From the NCBI RefSeq assembly GCF_003095375.1, contig NZ_QEHR01000001.1:62001-126000 (forward strand): 64,000 nucleotides of DNA, written 5' to 3'. Source of the stretch: Marixanthomonas spongiae (GTDB taxonomy: Bacteria; Bacteroidota; Bacteroidia; Flavobacteriales; Flavobacteriaceae). The notes under the pieces are model-generated. The model was not told the DNA's origin. It made no database searches and saw only the letters and a list, made by a program, of their open reading frames with translations. This document shows, piece after piece, positions 52,496 to 61,610 of the stretch (positions within the stretch are counted from its first letter, which is position 1; each line of letters starts with the position of its first letter). Both the position numbers and the translations under genes were made by a program.

Positions 52496-54733
52496 TTATT
52501 TAATTCGGTACCGTAGCCCGGCATAATACAGGCTTCCAAAAATGGGGCCGTACACAAATGTACTATCAAAGTTTGAACCAAAAGGGTTATCTGCGCCCAA
52601 AATTGGATTGCTTTGCCTAACATTGGTAATATTTTCGCCACCTATATACAGTTCAAATTTTGGTGAAAACACTCTGGTTACCTGTGCATTCAAGGTATTG
52701 ACCTCTGGAGAAAAATCAGGCAATTGAAATGCTACAGGGTTGGCTTGTGTTGAAGGAAAACGCTGCTTGCCCAACCAATTATAGGTGGCATCAAACTTCC
52801 ATCTGCTATTGTTTTTAATGGGGGTTTGGTAGGATGCATTGGCAAAAAAGCGATGCTGCGCGGTTAACGGTTTTATTTTTCTTCCAGTTTGATATTTGGT
52901 CTTTATGTCGTAATACTTATAAGCTAAACGGGCATCAAACCCTTCAAAAAGATTGTAGTTGAATTCGGTTTGAAAACTATTAGCAGAACTTTCATCTTTT
53001 AAATTGTAAAAATTTATTTCTTGAGGGTTTTCCCAATCTACCACTACTTGGTTTTGAAAGTCGGTTCGGTAAAAATCGACGGTAACATCGGCTTTATTTC
53101 CGAACAAATTAAACCCTTGAAGATACGATACCCCGTAGTTCCAAGCAATTTCTGGTTCCAGACCGTAAATGGCCCCTTCGGCTGAAGTTGTTATGTCAAT
53201 AGCCCTGGAAGTTGAAAACAGGCTTTGGTTTTCTGCAAAAATATTGGCCGAACGTTTCCCCCTTCCTACAGAAACCCTAAAAGCAGATTTATCCCAAGGC
53301 GTGTATTTTACGTGAAGCCTTGGGGTTACAAACAACCCCAATCTATTGTGATTATCTGCGCGTACCCCTGCGCTCAGGTTTATGTTTTCCAAATCGTCAA
53401 AATTATACTCAAAAAAAGCACCTACCGAATTGTCTATGCGATTATAAGCAGTGGTTTCCACCAACTCGTCATACTTATCGTAAGTGAAATCAATCCCGGC
53501 TTTGATTTTGTGCCTCGAATCGCCAATAATCGAGTTATACGTGAAATTTGAATACACGCTGGTATGCTCAATATCATAAGTTCGCAACCCAAAATAGGAA
53601 TCCTGCTGGTGGTTACTAAAAGCAAATTGCAGCCCTGCACTACGCCAAGGCAATTCAGGATTTACATACCCGAGTTTACCCGATAAATCGTAGCGCTCTG
53701 TATTGATTTCACTTCCCCAAGCATTTGTGGTCAATTTATCGGTGTCTGGATCAAAGTCCAATTCACCAGTTTGTTTGTCATCGTTAAGGTATCTTATGTT
53801 GAAAAAGCCCACAAAACCTTTTTCGGTATTGGTGTACTGCCAACGGTTCATGACGTTTATTTGATGGTACAATGGCATATCCAAAAAATTGTCGTGGTTA
53901 ACATCATGTTCTTCTTGGTGCATATTTCCGTGCAAATAAACCCCGGTGCTCCATTTATCGGTCACTTTGGTATTATAATGCGTATTCAGCTCCAAACGCT
54001 GGTTGCTGGCACCGTAAAGGTTTACAAATAAATGATCGTCTTTGGTGGGTTTTTGCAATTCTGCATTAATTTGTCCTGCTATGCTTTCGTACCCATTGAC
54101 CACGCTTCCAGTCCCTTTGGTTATCTGGATGCTTTCCACCCAAGTTCCCGGTGTAAAGGTTAACCCATAAGCTTGTGCCGCCCCACGGACCGTAGGAATA
54201 TTTTCCATGGCAATGAGAATATACGGACTGGTAAGGCCCAACATTTTTATTTGTCGGGTACCCGAAATTGCATCGGCAAAATTAACATCAATGGATGGGT
54301 TGGTTTCAAAACTTTCCGACAAATTACAACAAGCAGCCTTTAACAGCTCATCACTGCTTACGTTAATCACATTTTGAGCTTCTATATACGACCTTGAGCT
54401 TGCTTTTCTTCTTGAAATAAGCTTCACTTCGTCTAAGCTGCCTTTAGCGCTTAATGTTGCTTTTATTTTTTCTGAAGGGTCGGTAACCGTTAGTGTATCT
54501 GCCTCATACCCTACATAACTAACAATTAATTTTTTATATGATTTGCGGTACGGGATGGTGAATTTCCCATCAAAATCGGTTACCACGCCCACATCGGTAT
54601 TAAGCCAATATACATTGGCCCCCGGAAGTGATGCGTTGGTTCCTTTTTCAAAGACTTCACCTTCAACGTTATTTTGGGAAAAAGCAGCTAGTGAAAGTAA
54701 AAATGTTAAAATAGTAATTCCTGTTTTTTTCAT
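52496..54733 (-). CDS. TonB-dependent receptor, probable metal uptake
   Basis: About 745 residues from MKKTGITIL (54733). Signal, then a CarboxypepD_reg-like domain (VEGEVFEKGTNASLPGANVYWL), a plug (from about residue 115, ACCNLSESFETNPSIDVNFADA, GGxxN-type SVVNGYESIAGQINAEL) and a 22-strand barrel ending YAGLRYRIK. The ACC-N-L-S motif in the plug is unusual among receptors and points to a metal or thiol substrate. Next to an HMA protein and a HYC_CC_PP protein. Confidence 0.88.
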   Translation of the reverse strand: MKKTGITILTFLLSLAAFSQNNVEGEVFEKGTNASLPGANVYWLNTDVGVVTDFDGKFTIPYRKSYKKLIVSYVGYEADTLTVTDPSEKIKATLSAKGSLDEVKLISRRKASSRSYIEAQNVINVSSDELLKAACCNLSESFETNPSIDVNFADAISGTRQIKMLGLTSPYILIAMENIPTVRGAAQAYGLTFTPGTWVESIQITKGTGSVVNGYESIAGQINAELQKPTKDDHLFVNLYGASNQRLELNTHYNTKVTDKWSTGVYLHGNMHQEEHDVNHDNFLDMPLYHQINVMNRWQYTNTEKGFVGFFNIRYLNDDKQTGELDFDPDTDKLTTNAWGSEINTERYDLSGKLGYVNPELPWRSAGLQFAFSNHQQDSYFGLRTYDIEHTSVYSNFTYNSIIGDSRHKIKAGIDFTYDKYDELVETTAYNRIDNSVGAFFEYNFDDLENINLSAGVRADNHNRLGLFVTPRLHVKYTPWDKSAFRVSVGRGKRSANIFAENQSLFSTSRAIDITTSAEGAIYGLEPEIAWNYGVSYLQGFNLFGNKADVTVDFYRTDFQNQVVVDWENPQEINFYNLKDESSANSFQTEFNYNLFEGFDARLAYKYYDIKTKYQTGRKIKPLTAQHRFFANASYQTPIKNNSRWKFDATYNWLGKQRFPSTQANPVAFQLPDFSPEVNTLNAQVTRVFSPKFELYIGGENITNVRQSNPILGADNPFGSNFDSTFVYGPIFGSLYYAGLRYRIK

Positions 54734-54837
54734 TATTTTGATCAATAAATTTTATGACTGAATTTAAGTGAATGGGCATTTTAGTTCAAATTAGACGCGA
54801 AAACACCCATTTAATTGGTCGTGATAAAATTTAGAAA

Positions 54838-55260
54838 TCAAATTAAAAAAACTTGGTTAGCCACGTGAACATCGGCCACCAAGGTAGGAGGAGTATAACT
54901 TTTGTGAGGAACTACCTGTGCCGATAGCTCTTTAAACGAAGAAGAAGAGAAAGAAGCTTCTGCTAAGGCAGGCTCCGATAGTGGATGGTTGTATTTATGC
55001 ACGCTAAGTTTATGCACCACAAATTTTCGACCTTCAACTACATCGACGACATCACTGCAACAATCGGGTTGCGCCATCAAGGGAATATTCAATGGGTTTG
55101 AACAGGGCGCATCGCTACATTTTTCCAATGGCGAAAAAACAGTTGAATCGATAAGCGCGTCACCACAAAAATGTTGTTGTACCGCAAACGAGCTTGTGGA
55201 CAACAAAATCAATGTTGCCAAAAGAAAAGAAAAAAACGTATGTAGCTGCCTTTTTTTCAC
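54838..55260 (-). CDS. HYC_CC_PP family protein
   Basis: A 140-residue exported protein: signal MKKRQLHTFFSFLLATLILLSTSSFA, then HFCGDALID (the HYC-type motif), EKCSDAPC, PDCCSD (CC) and SYTPPTLV (PP). These are the marks of the NCBI-defined HYC_CC_PP family of Bacteroidota, usually near TonB receptors. Cys-rich and likely metal-binding. Start of the minus-strand metal locus. No function known. Confidence 0.8.
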   Translation of the reverse strand: MKKRQLHTFFSFLLATLILLSTSSFAVQQHFCGDALIDSTVFSPLEKCSDAPCSNPLNIPLMAQPDCCSDVVDVVEGRKFVVHKLSVHKYNHPLSEPALAEASFSSSSFKELSAQVVPHKSYTPPTLVADVHVANQVFLI

Positions 55261-55368
55261 GATACAAATTTAATGAAATAAAACAATTGAAAAAGCAGTT
55301 GAAAGACTGTTCTTTTTCTGAAACAAAAAAAACAAGGCCATAGCGGCGCATAAATTATTTTTTTAGCT

Positions 55369-55376
55369 TATATTTG
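55369..55376 (+). promoter_or_regulatory. -7 box of the rpsO promoter
   Basis: TATATTTG, an exact TAnnTTTG match, 52 bases before the rpsO ATG. Confidence 0.55.
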
Positions 55377-55428
55377 CCGCTTGGTAGAAAACCTATCAAT
55401 ACATAAAAATCATTTTAACAATATTGGC

Positions 55429-55698
55429 ATGTATTTAACTGCAGAAGACAAACAAAAATTATTCAAAAAACACGGTAAGTCTGAAAAAGACACCGGTTCT
55501 ACCGAAGGGCAGATCGCGTTGTTCACGCACCGTATCGAGCACCTTTCGCAACACCTTAAAAACAACCAAAAAGACTTTAACACCGAGCGCTCTTTGGTTA
55601 GGTTGGTAGGTAAACGTAGATCGCTTCTTGATTATCTTATGAAAAAAGATATTGAAAGATACCGTGCAATCGTTAAAGAATTGAAATTACGTAAGTAA
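55429..55698 (+). CDS. rpsO: 30S ribosomal protein S15
   Basis: 89 residues from MYLTAEDKQKLFKKHG, the standard S15 length. The in-frame TTG at 55381 would add a non-homologous leader. HRIEHLSQHLKNNQKDFNTERSLVRLVGKRRSLLDYL is the rRNA-binding core. The rpsO-pnp order is conserved across bacteria. A strong terminator follows. Confidence 0.97.
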   Translation: MYLTAEDKQKLFKKHGKSEKDTGSTEGQIALFTHRIEHLSQHLKNNQKDFNTERSLVRLVGKRRSLLDYLMKKDIERYRAIVKELKLRK

Positions 55699-55704
55699 TT
55701 GACT

Positions 55705-55731
55705 AAAAGGGGCTTTTTTAGCCCCTTTTTT
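55705..55731 (+). terminator. Rho-independent terminator after rpsO
   Basis: Arms AAAAGGGGCT and AGCCCCTTTT with a 5-base T loop and a T-run, in the rpsO-pnp gap. Confidence 0.9.
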
Positions 55732-55909
55732 GGTTTTTTCAATAAAACCGAGCTTGTTTTTTTACATACCGTATAAAAACATAGAAAAAGCTACCCTTAG
55801 GTTTTTCATTGGTCACCACAACAACACAACTTTTGCCCGACAACCGGGCAACGACCAATTATAAACGTACGCCTATGCTAAAAGCTACGGAGTACCAAAG
55901 AAAAACTAT

Positions 55910-58126
55910 ATGATACCTAAAGTATTTAAAGAGGTCATCGACCTCGGTGATGGTAGGGAAATCTCCATCGAAACCGGAAAATTGGCGAAACAGGCCCACG
56001 GTTCTGTTGTCGTGCAATCTGGAAACTGTATGTTACTTTGTACCGTCGTTTCCAATTATGAACAAAAAGACCTGCCGTTCTTACCTTTAACAGTAGATTA
56101 CCGCGAAAAATTCGCTGCGTCAGGACGATATCCAGGCGGTTTCTTTAAAAGAGAAGCGAGACCCAGCGATGGGGAGATCTTGACCATGCGCTTGGTGGAC
56201 CGCGTATTGCGCCCCTTGTTCCCAAAAGACTACCATGCCGAAACGCAAGTCATGATCCAACTAATGTCGCACGACGACGAAGTTATGCCAGATGCCATGG
56301 CAGGATTGGCCGCATCGGCAGCCATTCAGTTATCCGACTTTCCTTTTGAATGCGCCATTTCCGAAGCCCGCGTAGGCCGCGTAAATGGTGAATTCATCAT
56401 CAATCCCAGCCGCACACAACTGCAAGAGTCTGACATCGATATGATGATCGGTGCTTCGGCAGAATCTGTGATGATGGTAGAGGGCGAAATGAAGGAAATC
56501 AGTGAAGAAGAAATGGTAGAAGCCATTAAATTCGCCCACGAACACATTAAAAACCAGATCGACGCACAAATGCGATTGGCCGATGCCTTTGGCAGAAAAG
56601 AAGTACGTGAGTACGAAACGGAGCACGAAGACGCCGATTTGGAAAAGAAAGTATACGATATGGCCTACGACAAAGTCTATGCCGTAGCAAAAGCGGGTTC
56701 GTCAAAACACGAGCGCAGCACTGCTTTTTCTGAAATAAAAGAAGAGATAAAAGCCACTTTTTCAGAAGAAGAGCTGGAAGAAATCGGCGATTTGATTTCA
56801 GACTATTACCGTAAAACCGAAAAAGCTGCCATCCGCGACCTTACCTTGAACGAAGGAATGCGATTGGACGGCAGGAAAACAGATGAAATCCGTCCAATAT
56901 GGTGCGAAGTGGACTATTTACCTTCCACCCACGGTTCTGCCGTATTTACCCGTGGCGAAACACAAGCCTTGGCAACCGTAACCTTAGGAACTTCAAGAGA
57001 AGCGAATGTAATTGACATGCCCTCGTACGAAGGCGAGGAAACATTCTACCTGCATTATAACTTCCCGCCGTTCTGTACTGGGGAAGCACGCCCAATTCGT
57101 GGAACATCCCGTAGGGAAATAGGCCACGGTAACTTGGCTCAGCGCGCCTTGAAAGGTATGATCCCAGAAGATTGCCCTTATACCGTGCGCGTAGTTTCAG
57201 AAGTATTGGAATCTAACGGTTCTTCCTCTATGGCCACCGTATGTAGCGGTACCATGGCGTTGATGGATGCCGGGGTCCAGTTAAAAAAACCCGTTTCAGG
57301 TATTGCCATGGGCTTGATCTCTGATGCCGAAACCGGAAAATATGCTGTACTTTCCGATATTCTCGGCGACGAAGACCACTTGGGCGATATGGACTTTAAA
57401 GTTACCGGAACGGCCGATGGAATCACCGCGTGCCAAATGGACATTAAAGTGAAAGGCCTTTCATATGAAATTCTCGTAAAAGCTTTGAAACAAGCTGCCG
57501 ACGGTAGATTGCATATCCTTGGCAAGTTGACCGATGCCATCGCAGAGCCTAACGAAGACGTGAAACCGCACGCCCCAAAAATGGTGACCGTAACCATAGA
57601 CAATGAGTACATTGGTGCTTTGATTGGCCCTGGCGGAAAAGTGATCCAAGAGCTTCAAAAAGAAACCGACACCACTATTGTAATCAACGAAGACCCAGAA
57701 ACCGAAGAAGGAATCGTGGAGATTTTAGGCACCAACCAAGCAGGCATCGATGCCGTGTTGGCCAAAATAGATTCCCTGACCTTTAAACCGGAAGTAGGGA
57801 GCGTTTACGAAGTGAAAGTGATCAAAATCCTTGATTTTGGTGCTGTCGTGGAATATGTTGAAGCGCCCGGCAACGAAACGCTGTTGCACATTTCGGAACT
57901 GGCTTGGGACCGCACCGACAATGTTACCGATGTGGTGAACATGGGCGACGTAATAGACGTGAAGTACTTTGGCTTTGACTCCCGTACCAAAAAGGAAAAG
58001 GTATCGAGAAAAGCCTTGCTGCCAAAGCCTGAAGGCTATCAAGATAGAAAAAGCAGTGGTGGAAACCGCGACAATAGAAATAGAGGTCGTGATAACCGAA
58101 ACCGCGATAACAAAAGAAGAGACTAA
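55910..58126 (+). CDS. pnp: Polyribonucleotide nucleotidyltransferase (PNPase)
   Basis: 738 residues. Two RNase-PH modules (N-terminal [18 protein letters not shown]; second [54 protein letters not shown]), an alpha-helical linker, a KH domain ([24 protein letters not shown]) and an S1 domain ([19 protein letters not shown]). A C-terminal basic tail of Arg/Asn/Asp repeats (about 25 residues) follows. 3'-5' RNA phosphorolysis. Confident. Confidence 0.97.
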   Translation: MIPKVFKEVIDLGDGREISIETGKLAKQAHGSVVVQSGNCMLLCTVVSNYEQKDLPFLPLTVDYREKFAASGRYPGGFFKREARPSDGEILTMRLVDRVLRPLFPKDYHAETQVMIQLMSHDDEVMPDAMAGLAASAAIQLSDFPFECAISEARVGRVNGEFIINPSRTQLQESDIDMMIGASAESVMMVEGEMKEISEEEMVEAIKFAHEHIKNQIDAQMRLADAFGRKEVREYETEHEDADLEKKVYDMAYDKVYAVAKAGSSKHERSTAFSEIKEEIKATFSEEELEEIGDLISDYYRKTEKAAIRDLTLNEGMRLDGRKTDEIRPIWCEVDYLPSTHGSAVFTRGETQALATVTLGTSREANVIDMPSYEGEETFYLHYNFPPFCTGEARPIRGTSRREIGHGNLAQRALKGMIPEDCPYTVRVVSEVLESNGSSSMATVCSGTMALMDAGVQLKKPVSGIAMGLISDAETGKYAVLSDILGDEDHLGDMDFKVTGTADGITACQMDIKVKGLSYEILVKALKQAADGRLHILGKLTDAIAEPNEDVKPHAPKMVTVTIDNEYIGALIGPGGKVIQELQKETDTTIVINEDPETEEGIVEILGTNQAGIDAVLAKIDSLTFKPEVGSVYEVKVIKILDFGAVVEYVEAPGNETLLHISELAWDRTDNVTDVVNMGDVIDVKYFGFDSRTKKEKVSRKALLPKPEGYQDRKSSGGNRDNRNRGRDNRNRDNKRRD

Positions 58127-58147
58127 AGATCTCTTTTTATAACACCT

Positions 58148-58181
58148 AAAAAAACGCCTTCCGTATTGGAGGCGTTTTTTT
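58148..58181. terminator. Bidirectional terminator after pnp
   Basis: AACGCCTTCC pairs with TTGGAGGCGTT (one bulged T), flanked by A- and T-runs. Between convergent pnp and the OMP gene at 58209. Confidence 0.8.
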
Positions 58182-58208
58182 CATTTAGAGAGCTGTTACA
58201 ATAATTGT

Positions 58209-58760
58209 TTAAAACCGCTTGCCAATGGAAATTCCAAGCCTTGGATACACTTCACTGAGTACCTCTGTATTGGAAAAGTTACGGCCCAGTCCGCCAACCA
58301 GCTCAGCAATCCACCCTTTTTTGGTAATAAACTTACCTCCAACTGCCATCCCGAGGCCTAATCCAAATTTAGATTCAATACTCGCATTGTTATATCCGTA
58401 ATCAGGGTGAAAATCCCCATAGTGAATATATTCTTCAGAAAAAAGACCGGCATTTCCTTCAACAAAGAAACCCGCATTGTTCTTTTTGCCGAAATAAAAC
58501 CTAAAATAAGGTACAGCAATAAAATTGTAATCTATATTCTCTTCAATGGAAAATGCAACTGAAACACCAATTGCAGTTTCATCAGTCAGGTATCTTTCGT
58601 AAGTCACTTCGGGCAATCCTGCTATAACATAGCCAATATTGAGTTTAATCTCGTTTTTTTCAGGCGGGGTTTCATTGGTTTCTTCTTGAGCTATACCGGT
58701 AAAGACCACTGTAAAAAAAAAGGCCGTAAACAATCCTATTTTTAAATTGATAGATTTCAT
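58209..58760 (-). CDS. Outer-membrane beta-barrel protein (hypothetical)
   Basis: 183 residues with signal peptide MKSINLKIGLFTAFFFTVVFTGIAQ. After an acidic linker (EETNETPPEKNE) come alternating hydrophobic strands (LNIGYVIAGLPEVTYERYL, VAVPYFRFYFG, FGLGLGMAVGGKF) and a C-terminal Phe (SIGKRF). OmpW/OprF-like small barrel by pattern; no function seen. Confidence 0.75.
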   Translation of the reverse strand: MKSINLKIGLFTAFFFTVVFTGIAQEETNETPPEKNEIKLNIGYVIAGLPEVTYERYLTDETAIGVSVAFSIEENIDYNFIAVPYFRFYFGKKNNAGFFVEGNAGLFSEEYIHYGDFHPDYGYNNASIESKFGLGLGMAVGGKFITKKGWIAELVGGLGRNFSNTEVLSEVYPRLGISIGKRF

Positions 58761-58887
58761 AAGTATGAATTTGAGTTAAGGTTTTTAAGCAAGCAAAGAA
58801 ACGACAATATTTGAAATGAACAAGGTTAATTGTTTCTCATAAAAAAGCAGGCGTATCGCGATATTTTCTCACATGTTAAACCCCATC

Positions 58888-59559
58888 TTAAAACGTGAAT
58901 CCTAAACCAGCTTGAATTCCGGTATTTGACTCTTCACTATTGATATTTGCAAAAGGTGAAATCCCTATGCTAAATAGTTTTCCAAATTTGAATTTGAATA
59001 TAACCCGGGCATATCCATTGAATGTTGTTTTCCTATTTTCTGTAGAAGTTGTAGAAATCCTTGCGCCATTACCAAAATTAGGACCACCAAAACCACCGCT
59101 AGCTGGACTATAGCCATAGGTATAATCGCGAACCTTTATAAAACTTAGGCTTGGCCCTGCTTGAATATCCAAAGCAAAAAAAGAACCGAAATCCACTTCT
59201 TTTGCCACATATACTGAAACACCAGTAAAGACATCATCATCCGAACCCTTCACAAGAACTGGGGGAACAGCACCCTCGGCATCATCTGGATAATGGGCTA
59301 TTATTTCTTTACTGGGAGTAAAGTTGAGCGCTGGAGATTGATAAAAACCTCGAGTAACATCGAGTCCAATACTTAAGGTGTTTTGTATACCAATTTGCCC
59401 ATTTACCGAAACATTAAAGCCTTTAGTATCCTTGAAGAAAAATCCTCCAAAGGCATATACATTATACCTGTATTCTCTTTCTTTATCAACGGTATGTTTT
59501 TCTTGGCCGAATACTAAAATCGGGGCAATAGCCAATAAAATCAATAGAATCTGCTTCAT
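58888..59559 (-). CDS. Outer-membrane beta-barrel protein (hypothetical)
   Basis: 223 residues with signal MKQILLILLAIAPILVFGQ. Strand-rich sequence (YRYNVYAFGGFFF, QIGIQNTLSIGLDV, FAKFGKLFSIGISPFANI-like) and C-terminal FTF, as expected for an 8-strand-type barrel. Same strand as the gene at 58209, with 127 bp between. An inverted-repeat cluster lies upstream (59635-59680). Function unknown. Confidence 0.75.
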   Translation of the reverse strand: MKQILLILLAIAPILVFGQEKHTVDKEREYRYNVYAFGGFFFKDTKGFNVSVNGQIGIQNTLSIGLDVTRGFYQSPALNFTPSKEIIAHYPDDAEGAVPPVLVKGSDDDVFTGVSVYVAKEVDFGSFFALDIQAGPSLSFIKVRDYTYGYSPASGGFGGPNFGNGARISTTSTENRKTTFNGYARVIFKFKFGKLFSIGISPFANINSEESNTGIQAGLGFTF

Positions 59560-59634
59560 AATTATTCAAGTTTTTTCAATACGTCGCAATCGATGAATAA
59601 ATGTAATAAAACAAATTATAACTCTTTCACCACC

Positions 59635-59680
59635 CTGCCATAATAGCACAAATTCCAATATGGCAGAAAATTTCTGCCAT
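59635..59680. promoter_or_regulatory. Candidate operator: CTGCCA/TGGCAG inverted-repeat cluster
   Basis: CTGCCATA (59635-59642) is inverted as TATGGCAG (59659-59666), and TGGCAGAAA-a-TTTCTGCCA (59661-59679) is a perfect 9-bp palindrome. So the half-site CTGCCA appears three times. It lies 76-120 bases upstream of the minus-strand OMP gene and about 175 upstream of proC. No known regulator recognised. Confidence 0.5.
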
Positions 59681-59853
59681 TTCTGCACCGAAGAACATTT
59701 CATAAAAAATTAATAATTATTTAAAGAAATGCGCTAAAGCCTTATATCTATTGCGTTTATCGGAACAAAAATCGAAATCACCTCGAATATTTCAAAATTA
59801 CTGAATTCTCGCATGGTCCTTGCACCACTTAGGGCAAACAAACAAGTAAAAAT

Positions 59854-60654
59854 ATGAAAGTATTAATGATCGGCGCTGGGAATATGGGATTGACCTACGC
59901 CGAAGGCATGGCAAAATCGCCATACTTAAACCGAAGAAACTTAATGATATTTGATGTTTCCAGCCAAAAAACGGAAGCATTAAGCGCCATTCCGCATTTC
60001 GATGCATACGACAGCTTAGAAGATTGCCTACCCAAGGCAGATGTGGTTTTTATAGCTGTGAAACCGTACCATAGCGAGGATCTTTTCAAAACCATGAAAG
60101 AACAAGTAAATCAAGACCAGGTTTTTGTATCCTTGATGGCAGGGATTACCATTGAAACCATCCAAGAAGGGTTAGGCGTAAAAAAAGTAGTGCGCACTAT
60201 GCCCAATTTACCGGCAAAAGTAGGTAAAGGCGTCACTTCATTTACCGAAGCCAAAGAAGTAAGCCGCATCGAACTCCTTATGATTCGCAATCTCTTGGAC
60301 ACTACGGGCGAAGCCATCCACGTGGAAAACGAGAACTTTATTAACGCTTCCACTGGAATTTCGGGCAGTGGTCCTGCGTATGTGTTCTACTTTATGCAAT
60401 CGATGTTGGAAGCCGCTTTAAAGATGGGCTTTTCGGAAAACGACTCAAAAGTATTGGTATCGCAAACTTTTGAAGGTGCGGTTGCACTTTTCAACGATTC
60501 AGATTTGTCACCAAACAGTTGGATGGACCGGGTCGCTTCAAAAGGGGGAACAACCCGCGCCGCATTGGATTCCATGGAAGACAATAACATAAAAGAATTA
60601 ATAAAAGAAGCTGCTTACGCAGCATTTAACCGGGCGACAGAGCTTGGAAAATAA
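59854..60654 (+). CDS. proC: Pyrroline-5-carboxylate reductase
   Basis: 266 residues. Last step of proline synthesis, reducing P5C with NADPH. MIGAGNMGLTYAEGM is the Rossmann motif; VFIAVKPYHSEDL, VVRTMPNLPAKVGKGVTSF and ISGSGPAYVFYF, TFEGAVALF, SKGGTTRAALD are the family signature. Confident. proB begins 22 bases after the stop. Confidence 0.96.
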   Translation: MKVLMIGAGNMGLTYAEGMAKSPYLNRRNLMIFDVSSQKTEALSAIPHFDAYDSLEDCLPKADVVFIAVKPYHSEDLFKTMKEQVNQDQVFVSLMAGITIETIQEGLGVKKVVRTMPNLPAKVGKGVTSFTEAKEVSRIELLMIRNLLDTTGEAIHVENENFINASTGISGSGPAYVFYFMQSMLEAALKMGFSENDSKVLVSQTFEGAVALFNDSDLSPNSWMDRVASKGGTTRAALDSMEDNNIKELIKEAAYAAFNRATELGK

Positions 60655-60676
60655 GCAAAACAATAAAACAAACAGC

Positions 60677-61447
60677 ATGAGCAAAAAACGAGTGGTTATA
60701 AAAGTAGGAACCAACGTTATGACTAATAAGGACAACCGCATTGTCGGTCCCATCTTAAATGAATTGGTACGCCAAATCGCAGAGTTGTACGAGAACGATA
60801 TTGAACCTATTTTGGTCTCTTCGGGCTCGGCAATCGCGGGCAAGGAAGTATTGGGCGATTGTTCGGCCGAAGACCCATCGACCCGTAGGCAAATATTCTC
60901 TGCGGTGGGGCAACCCCGGATGATGCGCCATTATTACAGCCTGTTTCACGATCACGGGATGCGCTGTGCCCAAGTGTTGGCCACCAAACGCGATTTTGCA
61001 CCCGGCAGGCATCGTGAAAATATGATTACCTGTTACGAAGGTTTAATGAGCGAAGGCGTAGTGCCCATTGCCAATGAAGACGATGCCGTTTCCCTAAAGA
61101 TGTCGATGTTCAGTGACAATGACGAACTGGCAAGCCTTGTGGCCGAATTGGTCCAAGCCGATGCCCTGATCTTGCTCACTGATACCGATGGGCTTTACAC
61201 TGGCCATCCAGATGATGATGATTCAGAAAAACTGACCCAAGTTCGCCACAACCAAAATGTGGAGAAATATGTTCAGAAAAACGAAAAAGGCGAAGGCGAA
61301 GGCCGCGGCGGCATGAAATCTAAATTGAAAATAGCCAAGGAAACCGCCCGTAAAGACATTCCAACCTTTATAGCCAACGGGAAGCGCAAAAACGTAATAG
61401 TTGAACTACTGGAAGGAAAAGACGTAGGGACCAGATTTTATGCCTAA
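60677..61447 (+). CDS. proB: Glutamate 5-kinase (no PUA domain)
   Basis: 256 residues from MSKKRVVIKVGTNVMT; the in-frame ATG at 60644 overlaps the proC end. Amino-acid-kinase fold: VIKVGTNV, VSSGSAIAGKEVL, ANEDDAV and LTDTDGLYTGHPD. It is about 110 residues shorter than E. coli ProB because the C-terminal PUA domain is absent, as in other short ProB proteins. Makes glutamyl-5-phosphate for ProA. Confidence 0.93.
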   Translation: MSKKRVVIKVGTNVMTNKDNRIVGPILNELVRQIAELYENDIEPILVSSGSAIAGKEVLGDCSAEDPSTRRQIFSAVGQPRMMRHYYSLFHDHGMRCAQVLATKRDFAPGRHRENMITCYEGLMSEGVVPIANEDDAVSLKMSMFSDNDELASLVAELVQADALILLTDTDGLYTGHPDDDDSEKLTQVRHNQNVEKYVQKNEKGEGEGRGGMKSKLKIAKETARKDIPTFIANGKRKNVIVELLEGKDVGTRFYA

Positions 61448-61539
61448 TTTAAGAACTTTTGAAAACTTGCCACCTATATTTATGTAGAAGTGAAGCGTGA
61501 AATAAAATCACAAATTTCAAAAAAATCAAATAACAAAGC

Positions 61540-61559
61540 ACCTGGGCTTAAAACCAGGT
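61540..61559. other. Small hairpin in the proB-proA gap
   Basis: ACCTGG at 61540-61545 pairs with CCAGGT at 61554-61559 (6-bp stem, 8-base loop) about 50 bases before the proA ATG. The 163-bp gap holds no gene; no T-run follows, so it is not a clear terminator. Confidence 0.35.
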
Positions 61560-61610
61560 TTCAATAAACACATTGAAGCTTTAAAATTACAAACTTAGAA
61601 AGAACGAACT

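Noticed and set aside
55381-55428. In-frame TTG extension of rpsO
   Set aside because: S15 is normally 89 residues and begins at the MYLTAED-type Met.
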